From positions 110,148-174,147 of the forward strand of contig JAZSBO010000005.1 in the NCBI GenBank assembly GCA_045602425.1: 64,000 bases of DNA, in the 5' to 3' direction. The notes beneath the pieces were generated by a model. It saw nothing but the letters and a program-made list of their open reading frames with translations. It had not been told where the DNA came from and did no database searches. Both the position numbers and the translations under genes were made by a program. The DNA comes from RGIG9608 sp045602425 (GTDB lineage Bacteria; Bacteroidota; Bacteroidia; Bacteroidales; Paludibacteraceae). Shown piece by piece: positions 16,204 through 24,303 of the stretch (the stretch's first letter is position 1; the number at the start of each line of letters is the position of its first letter).

Positions 16204-18252
16204 TTATTTTTTTAAAACACTGACAGCACGTTTAGTTGCTTCGAGCATTGGTTGTATACTTACGTTGCAAGCTACTGCATTTTGCATCCACAAATTAGGT
16301 GTCAATCGTCCTGCTGGATAAATACGAAGTAGTTCGTCACCAATATTTTTGTCTTTCAAAAAATTCTCTAATTGAAATTGCACTAAATGTCCATAAGGAT
16401 AATTTGGTAAATAAAGCGGGATTTCAATCATATGTGAATAAATTGCTAAAATAGGAGAATCATATTCACCCAAAACAGGAGCATAATAGCGATTCCAAAC
16501 CTCTTTGGCGTTATGCAATACGTTGTTCTTTAATTCTTCAACACCTGCATCAGGATTTTCATACAACCATCGCCACGTATACAAATCGACCAACGATACA
16601 CCCATAATTTCATAACAACCCCAAAAAACATCAAGTGTTTGAAGAGCATCTTTTTCTGTATTTTCAAGCGAAACAATATCAAGAAAATCAAGATCTCGCA
16701 CTTGAAAAATAAAAGCCAATGCTTCGGTAAAAGCAGTACTTGGCACTCCATTCATTATATAATTATCAACATAATTGAGCGAAATAGTTTGCTCTACATT
16801 ATGTCCAAACTCATGTATCGCGATATTATAACCCTTATAATCCATACCATTTTCAGCTACACGTGTGCGTAGATGTGCTTTATCAGAACGCATTTGAGCA
16901 CCCCAAGCATGACCAGCTCCTCGTGATGCATCGACCACGATTTTTCTACAAATATTTTGTGCCGAATCATGCGAAAATCCCAATCGTTCTAACAATGCAG
17001 GAAGACTCTTCTCAAAAGACTTCGTATTAGGATAAAGTGCTCTTGTCTTTTTACTTAAATCCTCTTCATTGATAGTGCTTCTACTTTTAAATCCATCATA
17101 CCAAATGTCAAATGGTTCTAACTCCCTACCAAGACGTTTTTCAATAAGTTGGGCTACATTTTTTATTTCGTCAGAAGCAATAAACTCCGTAAACATTTTT
17201 TCGATTTCAACATCAGAAACCTCCATAGCTTGATTAAACGCTCGCTGCAAATAAGTCGAATAGGTTGGGCAATAGGTATCAGCAGCCATCAGCGATTTAC
17301 AATTGTTAAAAAGCATTTCATAACGTGTATCGGGCTCCTTTGTATAATCAACAATCTGATTGTTTTTCAATACTTTGTTTGAAAAAGGATACCAAATGTA
17401 TTCTTCATTATTTATCACCTGTTGTGGGATTGTTTGATTTACAATCTGTTTCATTATGTTGTAAATCATACGCTGTTTTTCAAGTCCGTTGCCATCAGCA
17501 TTTGCATAATTTGATTTTAATTCGTCACGAAGCCCCCAGTGAGAAATAAGCGACATACCATCAGGAAATAATTGTTCATTCTTTTCGTTGCGAAGATTTC
17601 CCATTACGATATTGTAATTCGAAATATAATTTTCTGAAGTTGTAGCATCTTTCGCTATTTGTTGATTGATAGAAGCAGGAACTCGTGAATTAAAAACATC
17701 GCCTAATCGTGCATAAGACCATTCTTGACGAGTCCAATTTTTACCTAATTCGTTTTTCTCCTCAAGTGTATAAAATGGGAAATTCAACAATACAACAAAT
17801 GCAATTTTCGACTGAAACATATCGTCAGAAAAATGTGCATAAGGATCTAATGCACCAAATCGCTCATCGATATCAGTAGGCTCACCTTTTGCTAAATGCA
17901 ACGGCTCCTTCAATTGTAAATTTATCACATTGTAGTTGCCATAAAGAATTTCTAAATTACGTTGTATTTTCTCGAATAGCAACTCTTTTTCTACAGCCGT
18001 TTTTGCAAAATTATCAATGCAAAATGCTTGAAAATCTGCCTCCGATCCATCGCAATCTTTCCAAAATTTGCTCGCATGACGAATACCTTTTTCTATTAAT
18101 TCGGCATCACTTCCCATGGCAATATTTTTTACTTTTTCGATGGTTGAAGTTATTGTTTTTTCAGATATTTTTCCCATATCTTCAGTGATTTGTTGTTGAC
18201 TACAGCTAACCATAAAAATCAGCATAGAAATTAGTAAAAAAAATTTTTTCAT
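16204..18252 (-). CDS. Lipoprotein zinc metallopeptidase, M3-like gluzincin
   Basis: The 682-residue protein has a lipoprotein signal (MKKFFLLISMLIFMVSCSQQ; lipobox Cys17). It is otherwise soluble and helix-rich, probably anchored in the outer membrane or periplasm. The zinc site is visible as HEFGH (His480, Glu481, His484) followed 26 residues later by Glu510 in 'FTEALAFIFQ'. HEFGH plus a downstream Glu is the pattern of gluzincins of the M3 oligopeptidase type, but the rest shows no family I can name with certainty. It begins 7 nt past the aspartokinase stop, so the two share a transcript. Together with the M49-type lipoprotein at 24.3 kb, it suggests periplasmic peptide use. Confidence 0.75.
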   Translation of the reverse strand: MKKFFLLISMLIFMVSCSQQQITEDMGKISEKTITSTIEKVKNIAMGSDAELIEKGIRHASKFWKDCDGSEADFQAFCIDNFAKTAVEKELLFEKIQRNLEILYGNYNVINLQLKEPLHLAKGEPTDIDERFGALDPYAHFSDDMFQSKIAFVVLLNFPFYTLEEKNELGKNWTRQEWSYARLGDVFNSRVPASINQQIAKDATTSENYISNYNIVMGNLRNEKNEQLFPDGMSLISHWGLRDELKSNYANADGNGLEKQRMIYNIMKQIVNQTIPQQVINNEEYIWYPFSNKVLKNNQIVDYTKEPDTRYEMLFNNCKSLMAADTYCPTYSTYLQRAFNQAMEVSDVEIEKMFTEFIASDEIKNVAQLIEKRLGRELEPFDIWYDGFKSRSTINEEDLSKKTRALYPNTKSFEKSLPALLERLGFSHDSAQNICRKIVVDASRGAGHAWGAQMRSDKAHLRTRVAENGMDYKGYNIAIHEFGHNVEQTISLNYVDNYIMNGVPSTAFTEALAFIFQVRDLDFLDIVSLENTEKDALQTLDVFWGCYEIMGVSLVDLYTWRWLYENPDAGVEELKNNVLHNAKEVWNRYYAPVLGEYDSPILAIYSHMIEIPLYLPNYPYGHLVQFQLENFLKDKNIGDELLRIYPAGRLTPNLWMQNAVACNVSIQPMLEATKRAVSVLKK

Positions 18253-18259
18253 TGGATTA

Positions 18260-19525
18260 TTATATTTGATGTTCATTTATTACAAATCGTGCTGTTAGCC
18301 GAGAACGCTGTTCCACTAAAATATGCTTGCCATTAGTCAAGTTATCAACAATATTTTCGTTGTAATGACGAACTGTCAGCAATGTTACATTTTTATTATA
18401 TAGCACTTCATAAGTTTTTTGAAGTTCATTGATAAAACGATCGAACGTTTGTTCGTTATAATCAATTAAAAATGTAAAATTAATGGCCGACTGCTGAACT
18501 AAATGAAGTTTCAATCGGTACTTTGCCAAGGTTGCAAAAATATGGCTGAGTTTTTCTTCCGCAACAAACGAAAAATCGCGTGGCGAAAGCGTTAACAATA
18601 GTTGATTTTTTTTAACAATATAAACGGGAGGCATTTCCATTTTTTCTTTGATAGACAAAATAATACTTCCCGCTGCTTCAGGATTTACAAAAGATTTTAC
18701 CAACAAAGGAATATTTTTATTTTGAAGTGGTTTTATTGTTTTCGGATGAATTATTTGAGCCCCACAATGCGAAAGTTCAACAGCCTCTTTATACGAGATT
18801 CGTGGCATTATCTCGGCATTAGCAAAGAGTTTTGGATCTGCATTCATCACCCCTGGGACATCTTTCCATATCGTTACACTTCCGGCATTCAACAAATTAG
18901 CAATGATAGCAGCCGTATAATCCGAACCTTCGCGTCCAAGTGTTGTTGTTTGGTTGGTAGTTGTTCCTGCAATGAATCCTTGTGTAACATAGCATTTTGT
19001 ATCTGTAAACGTAAAAATATTTTTGCAAAACTTTTCAGACAATTCAATATCAATATTTGCATCACGATAGTTATCGTCTGTTTTCAGAGCAATACGAATA
19101 TCTATCAACTTATTTTCCAACAAAATACTGTTTAAATATTCCGAAATAATGGTCGTGGATATTCTCTCGCCAAACGATACGATGCGGTCGTATTCAAAGT
19201 CGTAGCAAATAGAAGGTTCAGTAGCAACGATTTCTTGCAATTTATGAAAAAGACTTTCGATCTTAGTTTTCACCGTCCGTACATCTTCATCAAAAAGACC
19301 CTCGATAACTTCGAAATGAAATCTGCGAACATCTTCGAGAATCATATACGCATTTCCTTTTTTATAGAAAAAATCGTTACAAAGTTCCTCTAATTTGTTG
19401 GTCATTTTTCCCATTGCCGATACAACAACAACAAGAGGTTCTGTTTCCATTTCTATTATTTTTGCGACTTGTTTGATTGCTTCAGCCGATTTCACCGAAG
19501 CACCACCGAATTTAAAAATTTTCAT
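18260..19525 (-). CDS. lysC: Aspartate kinase (monofunctional)
   Basis: The 421-residue enzyme phosphorylates L-aspartate, the first step towards lysine, threonine, methionine and diaminopimelate. The opening 'MKIFKFGGASVKSAEAIKQV' is the kinase signature, and 'TLGREGSDYTAAIIANLL' and 'VPGVMNADPKLF' are conserved nucleotide/aspartate sites. The C-terminal third (about 300-421) should hold the ACT regulatory domains; it is divergent, so feedback control cannot be predicted. No homoserine dehydrogenase is fused. The ATG at 19525 is favoured because a TATCTTTG box lies 22 nt upstream of it. Confidence 0.92.
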   Translation of the reverse strand: MKIFKFGGASVKSAEAIKQVAKIIEMETEPLVVVVSAMGKMTNKLEELCNDFFYKKGNAYMILEDVRRFHFEVIEGLFDEDVRTVKTKIESLFHKLQEIVATEPSICYDFEYDRIVSFGERISTTIISEYLNSILLENKLIDIRIALKTDDNYRDANIDIELSEKFCKNIFTFTDTKCYVTQGFIAGTTTNQTTTLGREGSDYTAAIIANLLNAGSVTIWKDVPGVMNADPKLFANAEIMPRISYKEAVELSHCGAQIIHPKTIKPLQNKNIPLLVKSFVNPEAAGSIILSIKEKMEMPPVYIVKKNQLLLTLSPRDFSFVAEEKLSHIFATLAKYRLKLHLVQQSAINFTFLIDYNEQTFDRFINELQKTYEVLYNKNVTLLTVRHYNENIVDNLTNGKHILVEQRSRLTARFVINEHQI

Positions 19526-19546
19526 ATTTCGCACTCTTTTATGCCA

Positions 19547-19554
19547 CAAAGATA
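19547..19554 (-). promoter_or_regulatory. -7 box (TATCTTTG) of lysC
   Basis: On the minus strand TATCTTTG matches the -7 consensus and gives a leader of about 15 nt before the ATG at 19525. It would lie downstream of the longer in-frame start (19549), which argues against that start. Confidence 0.5.
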
Positions 19555-19600
19555 AAAAAGAAACTGTTTTTAGCTTTTTATAAAAATAATTATGGAAAAA

Positions 19601-19632
19601 TTTCTTTAAATCAACAAGATTATTGTATTTTT
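19601..19632 (+). promoter_or_regulatory. Promoter of mdh (TTTC-N20-TATTTTTG)
   Basis: TATTTTTG at 19625-19632 with TTTC at 19601-19604 (20-nt spacer) resembles the consensus with one mismatch in the -33 box. The leader to the ATG at 19669 is about 30 nt. It is divergent from lysC. Confidence 0.55.
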
Positions 19633-19668
19633 GTCTCTTGTAAAATACATTATTAAAACAATAAAATT

Positions 19669-20610
19669 ATGTCAAAAGTAACCGTAGTAGGTGCAGGAAA
19701 TGTGGGTGCTACCTGTGCCAATGTATTAGCTGTAAATGAAGTAGCAAATGAAGTAGTTTTGATCGATATCAAAGAAGGACTTGCAGAAGGTAAGGCAATG
19801 GATATTATGCAAACTGCTCAATTAATGGGTTTTGATACAGTAGTAAAAGGCGTAACAAACGATTATTCGCAAACAGCAGATTCTGATGTTGTGGTTATCA
19901 CTTCTGGTCTTCCTCGTAAACCCGGAATGACTCGCGAAGAACTTATCGGTGTAAACGCAGGTATTGTAAAATCTGTTGCTCAAAACATTTTGAAATACTC
20001 TCCAAACACTATTTTGGTGATTGTTTCTAACCCAATGGACCCAATGGCTTATTTGTCATTGAAAACTTTAGGTTTGCCTCGTAACCGAGTAATTGGTATG
20101 GGTGGTGCTTTGGATAGCTCTCGTTTCAAATATTTCTTGAGCCAAGCTTTGGATTGCAATGCAAACGAAGTGGAAGGTCTTGTAATTGGTGGACACGGTG
20201 ATACAACAATGATTCCTCTTGCAAGTTTGGCAACATACAAAGGCGTGCCTGTAACAAAATTGCTTTCGGAAGAAAAATTGGATGAAGTGGTGAAAAGCAC
20301 AATGGTTGGCGGTGCTACCTTAACTGGTTTGTTGGGAACTTCTGCTTGGATGGCTCCTGGAGCTGCAGCTTCGTTCTTGGTAGAATCTATCATCAAAGAT
20401 CAAAAGAAAATGATTGTTTGTGCTACTTATCTTGATGGCGAATACGGAATGAAAGATATTACAATCGGGGTTCCTGTAATCATCGGTAAAAATGGTATCG
20501 AACGAATCGTGGAATTAGATTTGAACGAAGACGAAAAAGCAAAACTCGCTGCAAGCGAAGACGCTGTTCGCAAAACAAACAACATTTTGTACGAAACAGG
20601 AATTTTGTAA
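19669..20610 (+). CDS. mdh: Malate dehydrogenase
   Basis: The 313-residue enzyme interconverts malate and oxaloacetate with NAD(H). It starts 'MSKVTVVGAGNVGATCANVLA' with the Rossmann GxGxxG loop. The substrate-binding arginines lie in 'GLPRKPGMTREEL' and 'LDSSRFKYFLS', and the catalytic histidine in 'GGHGDTTMIPLAS'. It is of the LDH-like malate dehydrogenase type (about 310 residues) usual in Bacteroidetes. It stands alone behind its own promoter. Confidence 0.96.
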   Translation: MSKVTVVGAGNVGATCANVLAVNEVANEVVLIDIKEGLAEGKAMDIMQTAQLMGFDTVVKGVTNDYSQTADSDVVVITSGLPRKPGMTREELIGVNAGIVKSVAQNILKYSPNTILVIVSNPMDPMAYLSLKTLGLPRNRVIGMGGALDSSRFKYFLSQALDCNANEVEGLVIGGHGDTTMIPLASLATYKGVPVTKLLSEEKLDEVVKSTMVGGATLTGLLGTSAWMAPGAAASFLVESIIKDQKKMIVCATYLDGEYGMKDITIGVPVIIGKNGIERIVELDLNEDEKAKLAASEDAVRKTNNILYETGIL

Positions 20611-20678
20611 ACATTTTCCTATTGAATAACTTGGCTACGAAATTCATCGTGAGTTTCGTAGTCTTTTTTATTTAGATT

Positions 20679-21296
20679 ATGAAATTTTTTAGAATTTTTG
20701 CTTTTTGTTCGTTCTTTGCAATATACTTGTCGGGCTGTAGTGCTTTGAAAAATATGGCTAAACAAGCAATCGCCATGAAAGATTGCAAATACACGTATCA
20801 TTCGATAAGCGACATTGTCATTGCCGACATAAACGCTACAGAAGGCATTTCGGCTTTTACTCTATCAAAAATAATAAACCTGATGAGTAATGCTTCGACA
20901 TCTCTCCCTGTGAATATGACCTTACATTTGAATGTAGAAAACCCTAACTCTACACAAGCTGGTTTCGAGCGAATGGCTTATCAGCTTGACGTTGATAGTA
21001 TTCAATTAACTGAAGGAGAAATATCACAAGCATTCTCTGTAGCACCAAACGCAACTAACATTTTACCCATAAACATAAGTGTTGATTTGCGTAAACTGAT
21101 TACTCAAGAAAACTCGGAAGCTGTACTGACTTTAGTAAAAAACTTACTCGGCGTCGGCTCCACTCCAAGTAACTTAACCTTAAGAGTGAAACCAACCATT
21201 AAAGTGTTAAACCGAGATGTAACAGCACCGAGATATATTCCTATCACATTTTCGGTTGGTAAAAAAAAATTCGATGAGTGCCAAAAATCATTTTGA
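20679..21296 (+). CDS. LEA14-like lipoprotein
   Basis: The 205-residue protein has a lipoprotein signal (MKFFRIFAFCSFFAIYLSGCSA; lipobox Cys near 20). The mature part is beta-rich, with 'LPVNMTLHLNVENPNSTQAGFERMAYQLDVDS', the signature of the LEA type-2 (water-stress/hypersensitive-response-like) fold. Such Bacteroidetes lipoproteins have no known function. Its last 23 bases overlap the start of tcdA, so the two are probably translated together. Confidence 0.75.
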   Translation: MKFFRIFAFCSFFAIYLSGCSALKNMAKQAIAMKDCKYTYHSISDIVIADINATEGISAFTLSKIINLMSNASTSLPVNMTLHLNVENPNSTQAGFERMAYQLDVDSIQLTEGEISQAFSVAPNATNILPINISVDLRKLITQENSEAVLTLVKNLLGVGSTPSNLTLRVKPTIKVLNRDVTAPRYIPITFSVGKKKFDECQKSF

Positions 21297-21993
21297 GCGA
21301 ACAGAGTTGCTTCTTGGCGAAACTGCTATGGCATTTTTGCACAACACGAGTGTCATCATTTTCGGAGTTGGCGGTGTAGGCGGATGGTGTGCCGAGAGTT
21401 TAGTGCGTTCAGGAATTGGTAAGATTACAATTGTTGATTCGGATTGTGTTGCAGCTTCAAACATCAACCGACAGTTGGTTGCTACAACAAAAACCATCGG
21501 GCAACCGAAAGTGGAAGTCCTGAAACAACGACTGCTTGAAATAAACCCTTCGCTTAAAATCGAGGCTATACAAAAGTTTTACTGCGAAGAAACAGCAGCC
21601 GATTTTTCGCTTGACGACTACGATTATGTTGTTGATGCTATTGATAGCCTAAAAGATAAAGCATTGCTTATTTTACGAGCTTGCGAAAGCAAAGCAACGC
21701 TTTTCTCATCGATGGGAGCGGCTTTGAAATCCGATTTAACTCGAATTACGACTACCGAATTTTGGAAAGTGAAAGGATGTCCTTTGGCAGCAGCTCTCCG
21801 CAGGCATTTCAAAAAGAACAAACTTTTCCCTAAACGGAAATTCAAATGTGTATATAGCGACGAATTCCTAAAAAATAAAATTACATCTGAAGGAAAAACT
21901 CTCAATGGCACTCTTGTACACGCAACCGCCGTTTTTGGGTTTACGCTCACAAGTCTGCTAATCAAAGACATTTGCTCAAAAATAGAGCAATAA
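21274..21993 (+). CDS. tcdA: tRNA threonylcarbamoyladenosine dehydratase
   Basis: The 239-residue protein of the ThiF/E1 superfamily starts MSAKNHFERTELLLGE. The nucleotide-binding loop is GVGGVGGW (about 29-36), then 'IVDSDCVAASNINRQ' and 'DAIDSLKDKALLI'. It converts t6A37 in tRNA to its cyclic form using ATP. This is a short TcdA with all ATP-binding motifs. The in-frame TTG at 21256 is less likely than the ATG at 21274. The gene overlaps the lipoprotein gene by 23 nt. Confidence 0.9.
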   Translation: MSAKNHFERTELLLGETAMAFLHNTSVIIFGVGGVGGWCAESLVRSGIGKITIVDSDCVAASNINRQLVATTKTIGQPKVEVLKQRLLEINPSLKIEAIQKFYCEETAADFSLDDYDYVVDAIDSLKDKALLILRACESKATLFSSMGAALKSDLTRITTTEFWKVKGCPLAAALRRHFKKNKLFPKRKFKCVYSDEFLKNKITSEGKTLNGTLVHATAVFGFTLTSLLIKDICSKIEQ

Positions 21994-22021
21994 AAAAACC
22001 GCTCTTTCGAGCGGTTTTTTT
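21993..22021. terminator. Bidirectional terminator between tcdA and the outer-membrane protein gene
   Basis: AAAAAACCGCTC / GAGCGGTTTTTT with a TTTC loop, A-rich on one side and T-rich on the other, lies immediately after tcdA and 21 nt past the stop of the convergent gene. It can serve both strands. Confidence 0.9.
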
Positions 22022-22041
22022 ATTTTTATGCTTGGTCTTTC

Positions 22042-22530
22042 TTAAAAAGTATAGCGAACACCAAGTTGAATTCCGTAATAAAGACCTCCGAGATTGAATC
22101 CTACAAAATCTTTTCCAAAACCTACTCCAAAATTAGGACGCCAATCCAAAGACAATTCCAAAGGGAACCAAAAGTCATAAGCAACACCTACGTGACCTAC
22201 AACTCCGGCATAACCAGCGACAGCAGCACCTAACATACCAGCACCAGCACCAACACCCATTGCCCAATTCCATTCTCCTTTATTATCCCATGGAATTTGA
22301 GTATTGAAAGGATTAATCCAATCGTAAGTACATGTAGCACCAATACCATAAAAACCTGGAGCCTCTACAGCAAGGTCAATCATGTTTGCCTCTCCCAAAT
22401 TGTGTTGGTAAGATAGGCTGGCACCATACCCTAAATTAAGACCTATTGCACGAGGTTGTGCATAACTAACTGTTGCAAAGCCAATAAGAGCTACAACAGC
22501 AACTGCGAAAATTTTTACTGTTCTTTTCAT
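22042..22530 (-). CDS. Small outer-membrane beta-barrel-like protein
   Basis: The 162-residue protein has a clear signal peptide (MKRTVKIFAVAVVALIGFATVSYAQ). The mature part is rich in Gly and aromatic residues with alternating strand patterns ('GLNLGYGASLSYQHNLG', 'YYGIQLGVRYTF'). It ends in Phe, the usual C-terminal signal of outer-membrane barrels. The middle 'GVGAGAGMLGAAVAGYAGVVGHVGVAYDF' (in parts) is unusually Gly/Ala-rich. It is probably a small 8-strand barrel; cargo or function is unknown. Confidence 0.75.
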   Translation of the reverse strand: MKRTVKIFAVAVVALIGFATVSYAQPRAIGLNLGYGASLSYQHNLGEANMIDLAVEAPGFYGIGATCTYDWINPFNTQIPWDNKGEWNWAMGVGAGAGMLGAAVAGYAGVVGHVGVAYDFWFPLELSLDWRPNFGVGFGKDFVGFNLGGLYYGIQLGVRYTF

Positions 22531-22570
22531 TTTTCTTTATTTTTATAGATTAATAAATTTTAAGTTGCAA

Positions 22571-22578
22571 CAAAGGTA
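22571..22578 (-). promoter_or_regulatory. -7 box (TACCTTTG) of the small outer-membrane protein gene
   Basis: The minus-strand bases TACCTTTG are a perfect -7 match, 40 nt before the ATG at 22530. The -33 position is not conserved. Confidence 0.5.
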
Positions 22579-22640
22579 TATATTTTTACACATAAATAAG
22601 TGTTATTGGTTAAATATTTTAAACGCTGAAAATAATTTTT

Positions 22641-22648
22641 TAATTTTG
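22641..22648 (+). promoter_or_regulatory. -7 box (TAATTTTG) of the YebC gene
   Basis: TAATTTTG matches TANNTTTG and lies 20 nt before the ATG at 22669. It is divergent from the outer-membrane protein gene. No clear -33 box is seen. Confidence 0.5.
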
Positions 22649-22668
22649 CATAATTAAATTATATAAAA

Positions 22669-23385
22669 ATGGGAAGAGCATTCGAATATCGCAAAGCGAC
22701 AAAATTGAAACGTTGGGGCAACATGGCTCGCACATTTACACGTATTGGTAAACAAATAGCCATTGCCGTAAAAGCAAGTGGTCCAGACCCCGAAAACAAT
22801 CCTCATTTGCGTGCAATCATTGCCAACGCAAAACGTGAAAATATGCCGAAAGACAATATCGAGCGTGCCATAAAAAATGCAATGGGGAAAGATCAAAAAG
22901 ACTACAAAGAGATGAGTTACGAAGGCTATGGTCCTTTCGGTATTGCTATTTTTGTAGAAACCGCAACAGACAACACCACTCGTACCGTTGCCAACGTACG
23001 TAGTTATTTCAACAAATTCGGTGGCTCATTGGGAACTTCGGGTAGCCTCGATTTTATTTTCACTCGTAAGGCAATGTTCACTATCAATGCCGAAGGACTT
23101 GATATGGACGAGTTGATTTTAGATATGATTGATTACGGCGTTGAAGACGAATACGACGAAGACGAAGAAGGGACAACCATTTATGGCGACCCAAAAGCTT
23201 TCAGTCAAATTCAAAAAGTACTCGAGGAAAAAGGCATCGAAATAAAAGGTTCGGAATTGACACGAATCCCTAACGATGTTAAAGAATTGAACGAAGAACA
23301 ACGTGCTACAATTGATAAACTTATTGAACGAATTGAAGAAGACGAAGACGTTCAAAACGTTTATCATAATATGAAAATAGACTAA
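22669..23385 (+). CDS. yebC: YebC/PmpR family protein
   Basis: The 238-residue protein has the family's conserved N-terminus ('MGRAFEYRKATKLKRWGNMARTF', in parts), the 'NPHLRAIIANAKRENMPKDNIERAIKNA' helical region and the acidic middle domain ('DEYDEDEEGTTIYGDP'). Members were long named transcription regulators and more recently linked to relief of ribosome stalling at proline-rich stretches. The sequence is full length with no unusual feature. Confidence 0.95.
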   Translation: MGRAFEYRKATKLKRWGNMARTFTRIGKQIAIAVKASGPDPENNPHLRAIIANAKRENMPKDNIERAIKNAMGKDQKDYKEMSYEGYGPFGIAIFVETATDNTTRTVANVRSYFNKFGGSLGTSGSLDFIFTRKAMFTINAEGLDMDELILDMIDYGVEDEYDEDEEGTTIYGDPKAFSQIQKVLEEKGIEIKGSELTRIPNDVKELNEEQRATIDKLIERIEEDEDVQNVYHNMKID

Positions 23386-23465
23386 TTTTGGTTTGTACAT
23401 AAACATTGCTTTGTCAGACTTTGTTGAGTTTTGGCAAAACAATGTTTTTTAATTTTAAAGAATCT

Positions 23466-24296
23466 ATGTCGAAAGTACTGAAATACATAGGAGTAATTGT
23501 TTGCTTACTTTCATTTTGTTCGTTACGAGCTCAACAACGCTCTTTTTCAGAATGCGAACTACAATTAAACAAACTTTTTTCTCGCCTGAAAAAAGATACC
23601 ATCACAGAAAATCAGCATCGCATCAACGATTCCATTTATATCGTATTTTCAGACATTCTGCAACGAAACGTTTCTTTAGATTACGATTTTAAAAACACCG
23701 AAGGTTTAAAAAAAATTGTCTCCGCAGATAAGCGTGTAGCCGTCTATTCTTGGTGTTACGTTGTAGATAAAAAACATTTGATTTTTAACGGCATCGTGCA
23801 ACGCCGCAGTAAAACAATCCAAGTTTTCCCTCTAAAATCACAAGCCAACGCTTATGTCCCTTCCGATAATCAAATCGTTGATGCGGACAATTGGTATGGT
23901 GCGTTGTATTTCGACATTTTTCCATTTCGGGCAAAGCAAGGCAAAACTTATGTTTTGCTTGGTTGGTCGCAAAACAATCCGAACCTAACAATGAAAACCA
24001 TCGACGTGCTTTGGTTTGATGGCGAAAACGCACGTTTTGGATTGCCAATATTTGAAGTTCTAAAAAACGAATTCCTTTCACGCGTAGTATTTCAATACAA
24101 CAGCGAGGTGTCGATGACGTTGCTCTATGAGCCTCAAAATCGGCGATTCGTTTTCGATCATTTAGCACCTATTAATACAGGATTTGTTGGCGACTACCGC
24201 TATTATGCTCCCGATTCGTCGTACGATGCATACAAGAAAAAAACTTTGCAGAGAAAATGGATTTTCCAACAAGATGTTGATGTAGAAAATAATTAA
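23466..24296 (+). CDS. Secreted protein of unknown function, Bacteroidetes type
   Basis: The 276-residue protein starts MSKVLKYIGVIVCLLSFCSLRA, a signal peptide cut near 'SLRAQQ'. The mature part has no motif I recognise. It is beta-rich, with 'WYGALYFDIFPFRAKQGKTYVLLGW' (in parts) and 'PINTGFVGDYRYYAPDSSYDAY' as its most distinctive segments. I chose the ATG at 23466 because only this start gives a proper signal peptide; the frame is open from 23406. It sits between yebC and the DPP III-like lipoprotein gene on the same strand, 7 nt before the latter. Confidence 0.7.
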   Translation: MSKVLKYIGVIVCLLSFCSLRAQQRSFSECELQLNKLFSRLKKDTITENQHRINDSIYIVFSDILQRNVSLDYDFKNTEGLKKIVSADKRVAVYSWCYVVDKKHLIFNGIVQRRSKTIQVFPLKSQANAYVPSDNQIVDADNWYGALYFDIFPFRAKQGKTYVLLGWSQNNPNLTMKTIDVLWFDGENARFGLPIFEVLKNEFLSRVVFQYNSEVSMTLLYEPQNRRFVFDHLAPINTGFVGDYRYYAPDSSYDAYKKKTLQRKWIFQQDVDVENN

Positions 24297-24303
24297 AATA
24301 ACA

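Noticed and set aside
23401..23449. Imperfect inverted repeat AACATTG...CAATGTT upstream of the secreted protein gene at 23466
   Set aside because: Only 7 exact pairs with mismatches inside and a long loop; too weak to call a regulatory hairpin.
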